20,273 nt of DNA from Rhizophagus prolifer (taxonomy: Eukaryota; Glomeromycota; Glomeromycetes; Glomerales; Glomeraceae). Made by a program: the position numbers and the translations under genes. Below are positions 8,836 through 18,303 of this stretch, piece by piece (positions within the stretch are counted from its first letter, which is position 1; each line of letters opens with the position of its first letter). The notes below the pieces were generated by a model, which saw only the letters and a program-made list of their open reading frames with translations, did no database searches and had not been told where the DNA came from. Location: the NCBI GenBank assembly GCA_019425655.1, contig NQWY01012253.1, positions 1 to 20,273 on the forward strand, given 5' to 3'.

Positions 8836-11800
8836 ATGTTTCTTTATAATTTAACTTTACAACCTCCAACTACCATAAATGTTGCAGTGGTTGGTCATTT
8901 TTCAGGTACAAAACAACAAGAAATCGTTATTTCTAGAGTAACCCGATTGGAACTATTAAAAGCTGATCCAAATTCGGGTAAATTACAAACGCTTTTAACT
9001 CACGATGCTTTTGGAATAATAAGATCATTGACGCCATTTAGATTAACAGGAGGCTCAAAAGGTAAGATGTTTACGAGAGAAAAGTTTTTTAAAATTTATT
9101 TGGAAAATATAATTAACTGTAATGATATTCGTTATTTATCACCTACAAACCAGATTATATTATAGTCGGTTCAGATTCAGGGCGAATAGTCATTTTGGAA
9201 TACAATCCTGTCAAAAATAAATTCGAGAAAGTTCATCAAGAAACTTTTGGTAAATCAGGATGCAGAAGGATCGTTCCTGGTCAATATTTAGCAGTAGATC
9301 CAAAAGGCAGATCTGTTATGATAGGTAATTATCGATTTATTTTCTTGAATTGCTCATGAATTTTATTGAAAGCTAATTTTCTATGTATTATTACATAAGG
9401 TGCTATTGAAAAACAAAAATTGGTTTATATCCTTAACCGTGACTCGGCGGCTAATTTGACAATATCTTCACCACTGGAGGCCCATAAGTCGCATACATTA
9501 GTTCATCATTGTATAGGCTTAGATGTTGGATACGAAAATCCTGTATTTGCGTGCTTAGAAGTAGATTACTCTGATGCTGATATGGATCCAACAGGCGATG
9601 CATTTAATAGTACTGAAAAGGTAATATCACATGACTTCTCGCGTTTGTGTAACGTTAAGACGTACACTGCAAAATTTTATCATTTAACCGAATAAATATC
9701 ATATTTCTAGATTATTTTATTTACTATACTATACGTTAACATTCTGTTGATTTTTATATACAAATTTTTAGATGCTAACATATTATGAGTTAGATCTTGG
9801 CTTAAATCATGTAGTGAGAAAATGGAGCGATCCTGTTGACGCTCGAGCAAATTTACTTTTTCCAGGTAACTATCACTATATTCTTGTGATTTAAAAATTG
9901 AGCTTTCCATTAATCATAACTTTGCTATAGTTCCTGGTGGAAATGATGGTCCATCAGGAGTGTTAGTTTGTTCAGAGAATTTCATAACATATAAGCACCA
10001 ACGTGCACCTGAGCTTCGAGTACCTATACCACGTCGCAGAAATCCTCTTGAGGATCCTTCACGTGGATTAATTATTGTAGCAGGTGTTATGCATAAAATG
10101 AAAGGTGTATTCTTCTTTTTATTACAAAGTGAAGAAGGTGATATATATAAAATTACACTTGATTACGAGGATGATAAGGTGAATGCAATTAAAATTAAAT
10201 ATTTTGATACCGTGCCTGTCGCGGCATCATTATGTATACTTAGAGCTGGTTTTTTGTTTGTAGCTGCGGAATTCGGGAATCAGTATGTTGACCTGTTTAC
10301 TGTTGATCTTTATTTTGGTTTCGTTTTTTCTGCGTAGTTTTATCTTATATAACAGTAACCACTAATAATTGTTATATTTACGTATAATAGTCGACTCTAT
10401 TCATTCACAAGTCTCGGTGATGATAATGATGAACCTGAATGGTCTAGTGAAGATTTTATGGACACCGATACTGATATTCCAGCATATTTTACACCGCGAG
10501 ATCTTCAAAATTTGGAACGTGCTGATGAATTGGAGAGTTTAAATCCATTAATCGATGCCAAAGTAATATAAAAATTTTCTTTTGTCTACTAACATTCTCC
10601 ATTAATGATATATAATATATTGATAATTTAGGTCTTAAATCTCACGGATGATGATACACCTCAATTATATGCTTTGTGTGGAAGAGGTGCAGGGTCAACA
10701 TTTCGTATTTTAAGACATGGTCTTGAAATTTCTGAAATGGCCGTTTCTGAATTACCAGGAAATCCCAATGCCGTATGGACAACAAAATTAAAGTCAGATG
10801 GTATAATAAACATTTTTAGTCATATAATATGCTCATTAATATACTTTGAATTATTAACAATTTATTGACTTATAAATATAGATGAATTTGATGCTTATAT
10901 TATAGTATCGTTCGTAAATGCTACACTTGTATTATCTATTGGCGAGACAGTAGAAGAAGTAACTGACACTGGTTTTCTTGCCACAACACCCACACTAGAC
11001 GTACATCAACTTGGTGATGATGCTTTATTACAGGTATTGTTATCATTACGTTTAACGTGTTAAAATAATTTTTATTATTGTGATTGACGTGTACTGTAAA
11101 ATTTAAAGATATATCCACAAGGCATCCGACATATCCGTGCTGATCGACGTGTTAATGAATGGAAAACCCCTGGGAATAGAGCAATTGTAAAAGCAGCAAC
11201 GAATAAGCGTCAGGTTGTGATAGCACTAACTGGAGGCGAGCTTGTATACTTTGAATTGGACAATCAAGGTCAATTAAATGAATATCAGGAACGTAAAGAA
11301 ATGGCATCTAATGTAACATGTTTAAGTGTTGGCGAAGTACCTGAGGGAAGACAAAGATCAAGATTTCTGGTAAAGTGCATTCATAGATTCATATGTTGGC
11401 AGCTTGGTTGTATTTCGTTTTCTTTTTTAAATATACAAACAATTTTCTTGGAATAGGCTGTAGGTTGTGATGATAATGCCGTAAGGATTCTTTCTCTTGA
11501 TCCTGATAATACATTAGAAGTACTTAGTACTCAGGTAAGTTTAATAAAAATTATTGACATTTTTTTTTTTTGAATATCAATTTTTAATGTCAACTCATAT
11601 CTCTCTTCTAGGGTCTTAATGCTCCTCCACAATCTTTATCTATTATTGAGATGATGGATATTGGTACTGACGCATCTCACGGAACATTATATCTTAACAT
11701 AGGATTACAAAATGGTGTTTTATTGAGAACTATGCTAGATACTATAACTGGTTCATTGACAGACACACGACAGAGGTGAACTATCTCATAAAAATATTAA

Positions 11801-13597
11801 TAATTAAATACTTGGGGATTTCTTGGTGCTCGTCCTGTAAAACTTTTCCAAGTTACAATACAAGGGGCTCCAGCGGTCTTGGCACTTTCAAGTAGACCTT
11901 GGTTAAGTTATACTTTTCAATCTCGGTTACACTTAACCCCTCTTTCGTATGACATGCTTGAATACGGTTCCAACTTTACTTCGCCTCAAGTACCTGAAGG
12001 GATCGTAGCTATTTCGGCAAATACATTGAGGATTTTTGCCGTTGAAAAATTGGGAACAGTATTCAATCAGGCTATAATACAACTTAGCTATACACCACGT
12101 CATTTTATTCTTCATCCACCTTCAAGAAATTTCGTTGTGATTGAGAGTGAACATAATACTTATTCTCCATTGGAAAAACAAAAAACTTTGGATGCAAAGA
12201 TTAGTGAAGGAAAGCGATTTGACCCGAGTTTACTGGATTTATCACCGGAAGTGTTCGGATTGCCTAAAGCTGAACCTGGAAAATGGGCTTCGTGTATTCG
12301 CATCATCAACCCATTCTTAGGCGAAACTACGTCTAAAATTGAGTTTGAAGAAAATGAAGCTGCATTTAGGTAGACTTGCATTTATTTCTTTGAAGTACGC
12401 ATCACGATGGTTAATTTCCATAGCCATAATAATGAATTATTCCTTGTTGTGGGAACTGCCAAAGATGCAAATTTAGCACCTCGTACATGTTCATCAGGAT
12501 ATTTATATGTATATCAATTCACTGAAGATGGAAATGACCTAAATCTTCTTCATAAGGTAAAGATTTAAATCAATAATTGATTACCATAAGACATATATTT
12601 TAACTTTATCTCATTACATAGACTCAAACTGATGATATACCATTAGCGTTATTGCCCTTCCAAGGAAAGCTTTTGGCTGGTGTTGGCAAAGCGTTGAGGA
12701 TATATGATATAGGAAAAAGAAAACTGTTACGAAAATGTGAAACAAAGGTTTGAAAAAGAAAAAAAAAATAATATCATTTTTATCTCTCATGAATAGATTA
12801 ATCAATTTCGTTCTTTATGATAGGCAATCCCAAATTGTATAGTGAATTTACATACGCAAGGCAATCGCATAATTGTTTGTGACATGCAAGAGTCAATACA
12901 TTATGCGTCATATAGGCAACATGATAATAGAATTATCATTTTTGCCGATGATACTACTCCACGGTGGATTACGACCACTACAATGATAGATTATGATACA
13001 ATAGCTGGTGGTGATAAATTTGGAAATTTTTTTATTGATAGACTACCATCAGAGACAAGTGAAGAAGTTGATGAGGACCCTACTGGAAATAAAATAATGT
13101 ATGAAAAAGGATATTTAATGGGTGCCCCTCATAAGGTAATAAATTTTTGAACTATAAATTTATTAAACTGATCTTTATTAACTACATCTAATTTATTACA
13201 TATGAAGGTATCAATGATAGCACATTATCACGTTGGCGATATTCTCACATCAATTCATCGAACAACTCTTGTCGCAGGAGGACGCGAAATTCTTGTATAT
13301 ACCGGTATTATGGGTAATATTGGAGTATTTGTTCCATTTTTAACCAGGGAAGATATTGATTTTTTTCAAACGCTTGAAATGCATATGAGAAATGAAGCAC
13401 CTCCATTGGCAGGCCGTGACCATTTACAATATCGTAGTTTTTATGCACCTGTTAAAAGTGCGGTAGATGGTGATTTATGCGAACAATATAATTTATTACC
13501 TATGGAAAAGAAAAGAATGATTGCCGAAGAATTAGATAGGACTCCGGCAGAAATTCAAAAGAAAATTGAAGATATGAGAGTTATGACAGCATTTTAA
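8836..13597 (+). CDS. RSE1: Splicing factor 3B subunit 3 (SF3B3 / Rse1), U2 snRNP
   Basis: SF3B3 is the beta-propeller scaffold of the SF3b complex, which holds the U2 snRNP on the intron branch site. I read 16 exons giving about 1198 residues (human protein about 1217): 8836-9061, 9154-9324, 9400-9620, 9772-9865, 9931-10282, 10391-10562, 10632-10800, 10882-11033, 11109-11369, 11457-11534, 11612-11775, 11818-12369, 12400-12556, 12622-12747, 12824-13135, 13208-13597. Conserved landmarks run end to end: [12 protein letters not shown] at the start, [68 protein letters not shown] and GRDHLQYRS. These span the MMS1-N-like and CPSF-A regions. Thirteen introns are GT-AG. The 3' ends of the introns at 11776 and 12370 lack AG at the position conservation requires (see findings). 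The gene otherwise looks fully functional. Confidence 0.96.
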
Positions 13598-13692
13598 AAA
13601 CATTCACTTTTTTGATCTGATTTCATTTAACACTAAATTTATTTTCTAAACACAATTGTATTCAGTAATAGAATTTTTTTTAAATGTACACA

Positions 13693-13698
13693 AATAAA
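13693..13698 (+). terminator. Candidate poly(A) signal of SF3B3
   Basis: AATAAA about 95 bases past the stop codon, a normal spacing; weak evidence in an AT-rich genome. Confidence 0.35.
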
Positions 13699-14421
13699 AT
13701 TAAAAAAATTTGATAAGACAATAAGTATGAAACCAAGTCATAAAATAATAGAAAGATCTTCCGTTTTTATGAATTAATTTTCATTAAATAACTTAAATAA
13801 CGAAATTTGCTTATAGAATACTGTAAAACTCAATAATTAGTAAGAAGCCAGATGACAATTACTTTTGCGAACAGTTCACATAACATTAAAATGGAAATTT
13901 TGTTCCTTTTTAAATAGCAATCAATTGATTAATATAAAGGAATATTAAAAAAAATAGCTTTCTGGCATTAATCTATTAGACCACTGATCTCATATTTCAA
14001 ATTATTCTTTTTTACATTCGGCATAAATTAGTTTTATCTCCAAATTCCTTTTTTTTGGAACATACCATTATTATCATGTTTATTGATAGGATTGAAGATC
14101 AGACCCAAATAACAAAATGAATATCTGTATGATATGTAGAATTTTGAAATACAAGACACTCACAGACTTATAAGATATTTTGGACCAAGCAAAGTGAGCA
14201 AGGATCTAATATATTTTGATGATGTAAAACTGTAAAAATTGGCATAAATGATGAGAAATTACAGCAATGTTTAAAAGAGATAAAACCGCATAATAAGTAT
14301 TATAAGTTCAGCGACAAGCAGTAATATTTCCGTCAACTAAAGATATTTTTATATCAGATTAATGTGTCAATCCTTTATTGGCCACTCATTGTTGCACTAA
14401 ATTTGCACATTAGAATTGTAG

Positions 14422-14430
14422 TATAAAAAG
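14422..14430 (+). promoter_or_regulatory. Candidate TATA box of the p24 gene
   Basis: TATAAAAAG lies about 40 bases upstream of the ATG. The match is good, but the short implied 5' UTR and the AT-rich background limit confidence. Confidence 0.4.
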
Positions 14431-14468
14431 TTGGGATTTTAAAAATAAAGTTTCTCTAATTTTGAACA

Positions 14469-15149
14469 ATGAAGTCAGCATCGTCTTTATTGTTGTTCAC
14501 TTTATTTATTTTGTTACTCCTCAGAACTTCAGAGGGAACGTCTTTAACATATAATGTTGCTGCTCATGAAAGAGCGTGTTTTTACGCTTGGGCTGATAAA
14601 CCTGGCGAAAAAGTAGCTTTTTATTTTGCGGTAAGTTTACGGATGTGTCTAATGGTATAAAATACTTGGGTTCAATCTGGAGGATCTTTTGATATCGATT
14701 ATGTGGTAACTGATCCACGTAATAGAATAGTATTAAATGGTGAACGTGAAAGACAAGGAGATTATATTTTTACAGCAAATTATGTTGGAGAATATTCATT
14801 TTGTTTTGCAAATGATATGTCAACTTTTGCAGAAAAACTTGTTGATTTTGAAATTTCCATCGAAAATGAACCAAGAGCAGAATTACCGCCATCTAAAGGT
14901 ATACAACCTGAACATACGAGCAGTATGGAAGAAAGTCTTTTAAGACTTAGTAGTAGTTTAAGTACTGTTTCTAGAACTCAAAAATATTTTAGAACAAGAG
15001 AAAATAGAAATTTTTCAACTGTTAAAAGCACCGAAAATAGAATTTTCTGGTTTGCTTTACTTGAAAGTATGTTAATTGTTGGAATGGCAGCTGTTCAAGT
15101 CTTTGTGGTTAAAACCTTCTTTAATACTACTAAGAGAGGCCACGTTTAA
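14469..15149 (+). CDS. p24 (emp24/gp25L/TMED) family cargo receptor of the early secretory pathway
   Basis: p24 proteins cycle between ER and Golgi in COPII/COPI vesicles and select cargo such as GPI-anchored proteins. Two exons (14469-14630 and 14670-15149) give 213 residues, the usual family length. There is a signal peptide (about 1-23, a run of Leu/Phe ending SEGTS). A GOLD domain follows (about 25-122) with the paired cysteines in ERACFYAW and YSFCFAND and the conserved GGSFDIDYVVTDP. Then come a coiled-coil neck with RTQKYFRTRENRN and a C-terminal membrane span (about 181-203). The cytosolic tail KTFFNTTKRGHV carries the di-phenylalanine and basic sorting signals. The resemblance is closest to fungal Erp2/TMED-like members, but I cannot fix the subfamily. 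The 39-base intron has a good GTAAGT donor but ends in GG rather than AG at the conserved junction (see findings). Confidence 0.92.
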
Positions 15150-15234
15150 TTTAGTTAAAAAAAATTTCGCATATCCCCTAAAATCAATAATATATAGAAT
15201 AATCAAAAGTTGAGTTAATAGTTTAAAATGAATA

Positions 15235-15240
15235 TTTATT
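15235..15240 (-). terminator. Candidate poly(A) signal of the HAD phosphatase gene
   Basis: Minus-strand AATAAA about 84 bases past the stop. It lies before the plus-strand signal of the convergent p24 gene, so the two transcripts would overlap. Confidence 0.35.
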
Positions 15241-15280
15241 CAGTATGTAAATATAATCTTTTTAACTAATAAGTACGAAA

Positions 15281-15286
15281 AATAAA
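15281..15286 (+). terminator. Candidate poly(A) signal of the p24 gene
   Basis: AATAAA about 130 bases past the p24 stop and only 38 bases before the end of the convergent HAD coding region. Confidence 0.35.
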
Positions 15287-15323
15287 TCATAAATAACCAC
15301 ATTGATAATTATGAAAGCTATTT

Positions 15324-16375
15324 TCAATCTAGTAAACCACTATCGATAATTTCCTTCCAATTTTGTACCCTATATAATTTTCCATTCTTTTGATCATCAA
15401 TATTATAATGTCTGAAATCCGTTAATCCTTCCACAATTTCAATTTCGTATTTATCACAATATTTCGTAAGAGATCGATTATTTCCCATTATAATTCCAAT
15501 ATTAGCTTGTACTATAAATAAAATCATGCATTAGAATTGAATTATATCTTAATTAAATTCATACGTTAAATTCAGCTTTAAAAATACTCACATAAACATG
15601 GTAAATCAGTATCGGAATCACCAATATAAACGGACAAATTACTTTTTGAAGTGTTTAATTGATCAAATATTTCAAGTTTATCAATCGCACATAATACTTT
15701 ACGGTCTAATTTTCCAACAGAACAATTATTATCAAAAATTAAATCGTTAGAAAAAATGTTATTCTTACTAAATTTATTTTCTGATGCTAATTCAAATAAA
15801 CTTCCTAATATTAAATCTTTTGACCAATTCGTTGAAATAATATACAAATTTCTTTCAATATGAGATATCACATCACCGGTAAAAGTCGAATTGGTTTCTT
15901 TTAGAAGAAAATTTTCACAATTCTGTGGTTGTTTTTTAGAAATAAATTTTCTCAATACACTTAATACATCATCTCTTTTCTTTATTAATTTTCCTTTCTC
16001 AACCAAATCATTATAACAAACTCCTTTCAAACATCTATGTTTTTCAATTCTGTCAATTGATTTGTTTTCAACTATTTTTAATGATTCTAACAACTTAAAA
16101 TGATCTTGAAGAGTATTTTCAGAATGTTGTTGTTCACACCAACGTTTAATATGTTCTTTATATTCTTTAAAATATAATTCGACAAAATGTAACCAAGGTG
16201 GTGGACATTCTTCGTCACTATCATTTGAGGAAGTTGGACAATTTGGCGGTTTTGGACATTTTCCTGTTTCTGCTCTTTTTTCATAAGCTAAATTAGCTAT
16301 TTCACAAATTGTGTCATTTTGTGTTATAGTCTCGTCAAAATCGCAAACTAATAAGTCAACTAGACGCGAACACAT
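15324..16375 (-). CDS. HAD-superfamily phosphatase, Cto1 / TH2-phosphatase-like
   Basis: This is a soluble Mg-dependent phosphatase of the haloacid dehalogenase fold. Two exons (16375-15592 and 15511-15324) join by a GT-AG intron to give 323 residues. Motif I is CDFDET with the nucleophile Asp12 and general acid Asp14. Motif II is the Ser of ISTNWSKD (Ser181). Motif III is probably Lys222 or Lys226. Motif IV is GDSDTDLPCL (Asp253, Asp257), split by the intron just after it. The motif IV continuation LLQANIGIIMGNN resembles the HAD domain of plant TH2, a thiamine monophosphate phosphatase, and fungal Cto1-type proteins. The substrate is therefore a guess. A long helical cap insert with many Cys, Lys and Glu residues lies between motifs I and II. 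The gene is divergent from uL24m and convergent with p24. Confidence 0.85.
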
Positions 16376-16595
16376 TTTTATTAAAGAGAACAGGAGTAAA
16401 GAAACGATACATTTGTAAAAAAGTTAAATTATACGACATGCACTCATTCGTGGGAAAAAATGTGCCATGTAATGCAGATCATCGATCCCTCTATTTATTG
16501 TCGATCTATTTCATCAAGTGTTTAAATGTTTAATCAAGTGACTGATAAGATCATCCTTTCATCTAACAGTTATTCCTTCTCTCGATTTATCAAAA
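16376..16595. promoter_or_regulatory. Divergent promoter region, HAD phosphatase / uL24m
   Basis: The 220-bp gap between two outward-facing starts must hold both promoters. I see no convincing TATA box. It is less AT-rich than other gaps, with GATCATCGATCC and TCGATC motifs near 16478-16505. Confidence 0.45.
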
Positions 16596-17434
16596 ATGTC
16601 ATCAAGAATGCAAAAAGGCCCCGTTCATATGTTAAGACAAAATTGGTCAAAATTCAAAGATGGAAATACAATTATGAGGAAATTGAATAGACCACAAAAG
16701 TGGGTACATCCAAAAGATCGGATCGTAAGATGGAAAATTTTTGAAGGAGATTTAGTTAAAGTAATAGCTGGTAAAGCAAAAAATGAAGTTGGAAAAGTTA
16801 AAAGTGTTGATAAATTAAGTAATAGATTGTGGATTGAAAATGTTAATATGGGCAGAATGACTGTGCCTAAATTAAATCCTAGTAAAATTAACCCTGAAAA
16901 TCAAGATAAAACTGGTGGCTGGTGGCTGGCTTCTGTTCTTAAACCAATACATATTTCAAATGTTATGCATATACATCCTGACGATACCAATGAGTAAGTA
17001 TTTTCAATTTATTTTCTTTCATAAGAAATTTTAATGTGTAACTTCTTTTTATAGTGAAAATATACCAAACAGTGAAAAGAGAGCTGTTCGGTCCGAATGG
17101 AAGAAGATTGACATTGATGGAAATGGGACAATGAGATGGAAACGTGTAATTGCTGGAACTAAAATAATCATACCTTTCCCTCCAAAACCAAAGGAACCAG
17201 AAAGAGAAAGTAAGAAAATCACGAAGGAATTTATGTTCTTATATGGATTTATTTAACTTAAATTATGGTATTTTTTTAGAGTCGCCTTTTGATACATCAG
17301 CAGAGATCGCCAGAGAATTAACTTGGGATATAACGTTGGATCCCCCACTTCCTCCTGGTGTTGTAGATGAGCTACGTACTCCTCATAAAAGTTGGAGATA
17401 TAATGCGCAACATAAAAATCGGCCTTTTATTTAG
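16596..17434 (+). CDS. Mitochondrial large-subunit ribosomal protein uL24m (KOW protein)
   Basis: uL24m is an assembly-initiating protein of the mitochondrial 54S subunit (Mrpl40 in yeast). Three exons (16596-16993, 17055-17209, 17280-17434) with GT-AG introns give 235 residues. The KOW motif lies at about 51-78: GDLVKVIAGKAKNEVGKV followed by the basic KSVDKLSNR. Downstream are the extended arms typical of mitochondrial rather than bacterial L24, including RAVRSEWKKIDIDGNG, PFPPKPKEPERE and a C-terminal TPHKSWRYNAQHKNRPF. The N-terminus is basic with few acidic residues, consistent with a mitochondrial targeting signal. The start is the first Met in the open frame. Identification is firm at family level. 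Confidence 0.92.
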
Positions 17435-17545
17435 TTTTACATTTCGCATAAGGTTTTATGAAGCCTCGTTCGTGGTTTGATATTTATAACACGCTACGTT
17501 TTAAAGAATGAACTTCAACTCAAAATGTGAAATTAATTTATCCTA

Positions 17546-17551
17546 AATAAA
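17546..17551 (+). terminator. Candidate poly(A) signal of uL24m
   Basis: AATAAA about 110 bases past the stop codon; typical spacing, common motif. Confidence 0.35.
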
Positions 17552-17693
17552 GCTAGGTAAATATTGGCGAGCGAACAAATACGAGATATTAGTTTATATT
17601 TAGCGAGTTATCAACCAAATCTTTATATTTTAGTTTTTAATAAAAAAATCCTCGTTAACAGTATTTTTTTAGGAGAAAACTATAGGTGATAGA

Positions 17694-17699
17694 TTTATT
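17694..17699 (-). terminator. Candidate poly(A) signal of Tim8
   Basis: Minus-strand AATAAA about 87 bases past the stop codon; typical spacing, common motif. Confidence 0.35.
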
Positions 17700-17785
17700 T
17701 CTTTAAAATCGCAAACCCTTCATTACTTTTAATTCCATATCCACATTTTCCTTCATTTCTATCTGTAATCTCTTTCCTTAATACA

Positions 17786-18061
17786 TCATAAATTTTTTCT
17801 AGTCTCTTCTAAACGTTTGACAATAAACAAACTAGTATCTAAAAATCTTTCAACACAATTAGTTAAACAAGTTTCTTCACCACGATCAATTTTATTACTA
17901 ATTTTATTAATGCATTTATCCCAACATAAATCTGTAAATGTATGAATTGATTGTTGTAACCTCATGCGTGCATTTTCACTTTCCAAAAATTTTCCCAATT
18001 CTTTTTGTGTTGCCTCATCAAAGTCCAAATTTGAATTTGGTTTTGGTAATAGACTTGACAT
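17786..18061 (-). CDS. TIM8: Mitochondrial intermembrane-space chaperone Tim8
   Basis: Tim8 pairs with Tim13 in the intermembrane space to escort hydrophobic precursors such as Tim23 to the inner membrane. A single exon encodes 91 residues, the normal size for small Tims. The twin CX3C motif is complete: C46 and C50 in CWDKC, and C65 and C69 in CLTNC, separated by 14 residues. These form the paired disulphides introduced by Mia40/Erv1. Family-specific blocks place it as Tim8 rather than Tim9, 10 or 13: the N-terminal helix (KELGKFLESENARMRLQQSI) and the C-terminal VERFLDTSLFIVKRLEETR. There is no cleavable presequence, as expected. It lies head-to-head with the aminotransferase gene. Confidence 0.94.
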   Translation of the reverse strand: MSSLLPKPNSNLDFDEATQKELGKFLESENARMRLQQSIHTFTDLCWDKCINKISNKIDRGEETCLTNCVERFLDTSLFIVKRLEETRKNL

Positions 18062-18303
18062 TGTGTTCGCCTATTGTAACAGATACTAAAGATTAGAAAT
18101 TGAATGTTGTTAAGTGTAAGAGTACAGTATGTTAGTAACTCACGTTTCGTTTTTTTTCGAGAGTTTAAATGTGAAAGTAAATTTTTTCAGATCAAAGATC
18201 TAGTGTAACACGGCAAAATACCCTGTAGTAGATATACCCCTATTTTTGATAAAAAGACTGCGATAGTGGTACAAATCAAAGATTTTTTTTTTTTTTCAAA
18301 ACA
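18062..18303. promoter_or_regulatory. Divergent promoter region, Tim8 / tyrosine aminotransferase
   Basis: 242 bp between outward-facing starts. A T-run of about fourteen bases ends six bases before the aminotransferase ATG. No TATA box or clear operator-like dyad is visible. Confidence 0.45.

Larger units (their letters stand above)
13598..14468. other. Intergenic region between SF3B3 and p24 gene
   Basis: About 870 bp with no supportable gene. It should hold the SF3B3 3' UTR at its left and the p24 promoter at its right. Frames are closed throughout and I see no repeat or structured RNA. Confidence 0.6.
17435..17785. other. Convergent intergenic region, uL24m / Tim8
   Basis: 350 bp between two converging stop codons, with nothing beyond candidate poly(A) signals for each gene. 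Confidence 0.6.

Noticed and set aside
12371-12373. TAG read through as a sense codon in SF3B3 (altered genetic code or readthrough).
   Set aside because: Reading through would insert ten residues into a conserved strand, and all other genes here end normally at TAG, TAA or TGA, so intron removal is more likely.
12368-12384. Similarity between GGTAGACTTGCAT in SF3B3 and GGTAGATATTGCAT in Prp24/SART3, as if both were one family of tiny inserts.
   Set aside because: The Prp24/SART3 copy falls inside an ordinary longer intron, and GTAGA is a common donor start here (also seen in the aminotransferase gene), so the match is probably chance.
16087-16284. Overlapping open frames inside the HAD phosphatase, SF3B3 and p24 genes.
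   Set aside because: They are out-of-frame shadows of well-conserved coding exons and show no independent domain features.
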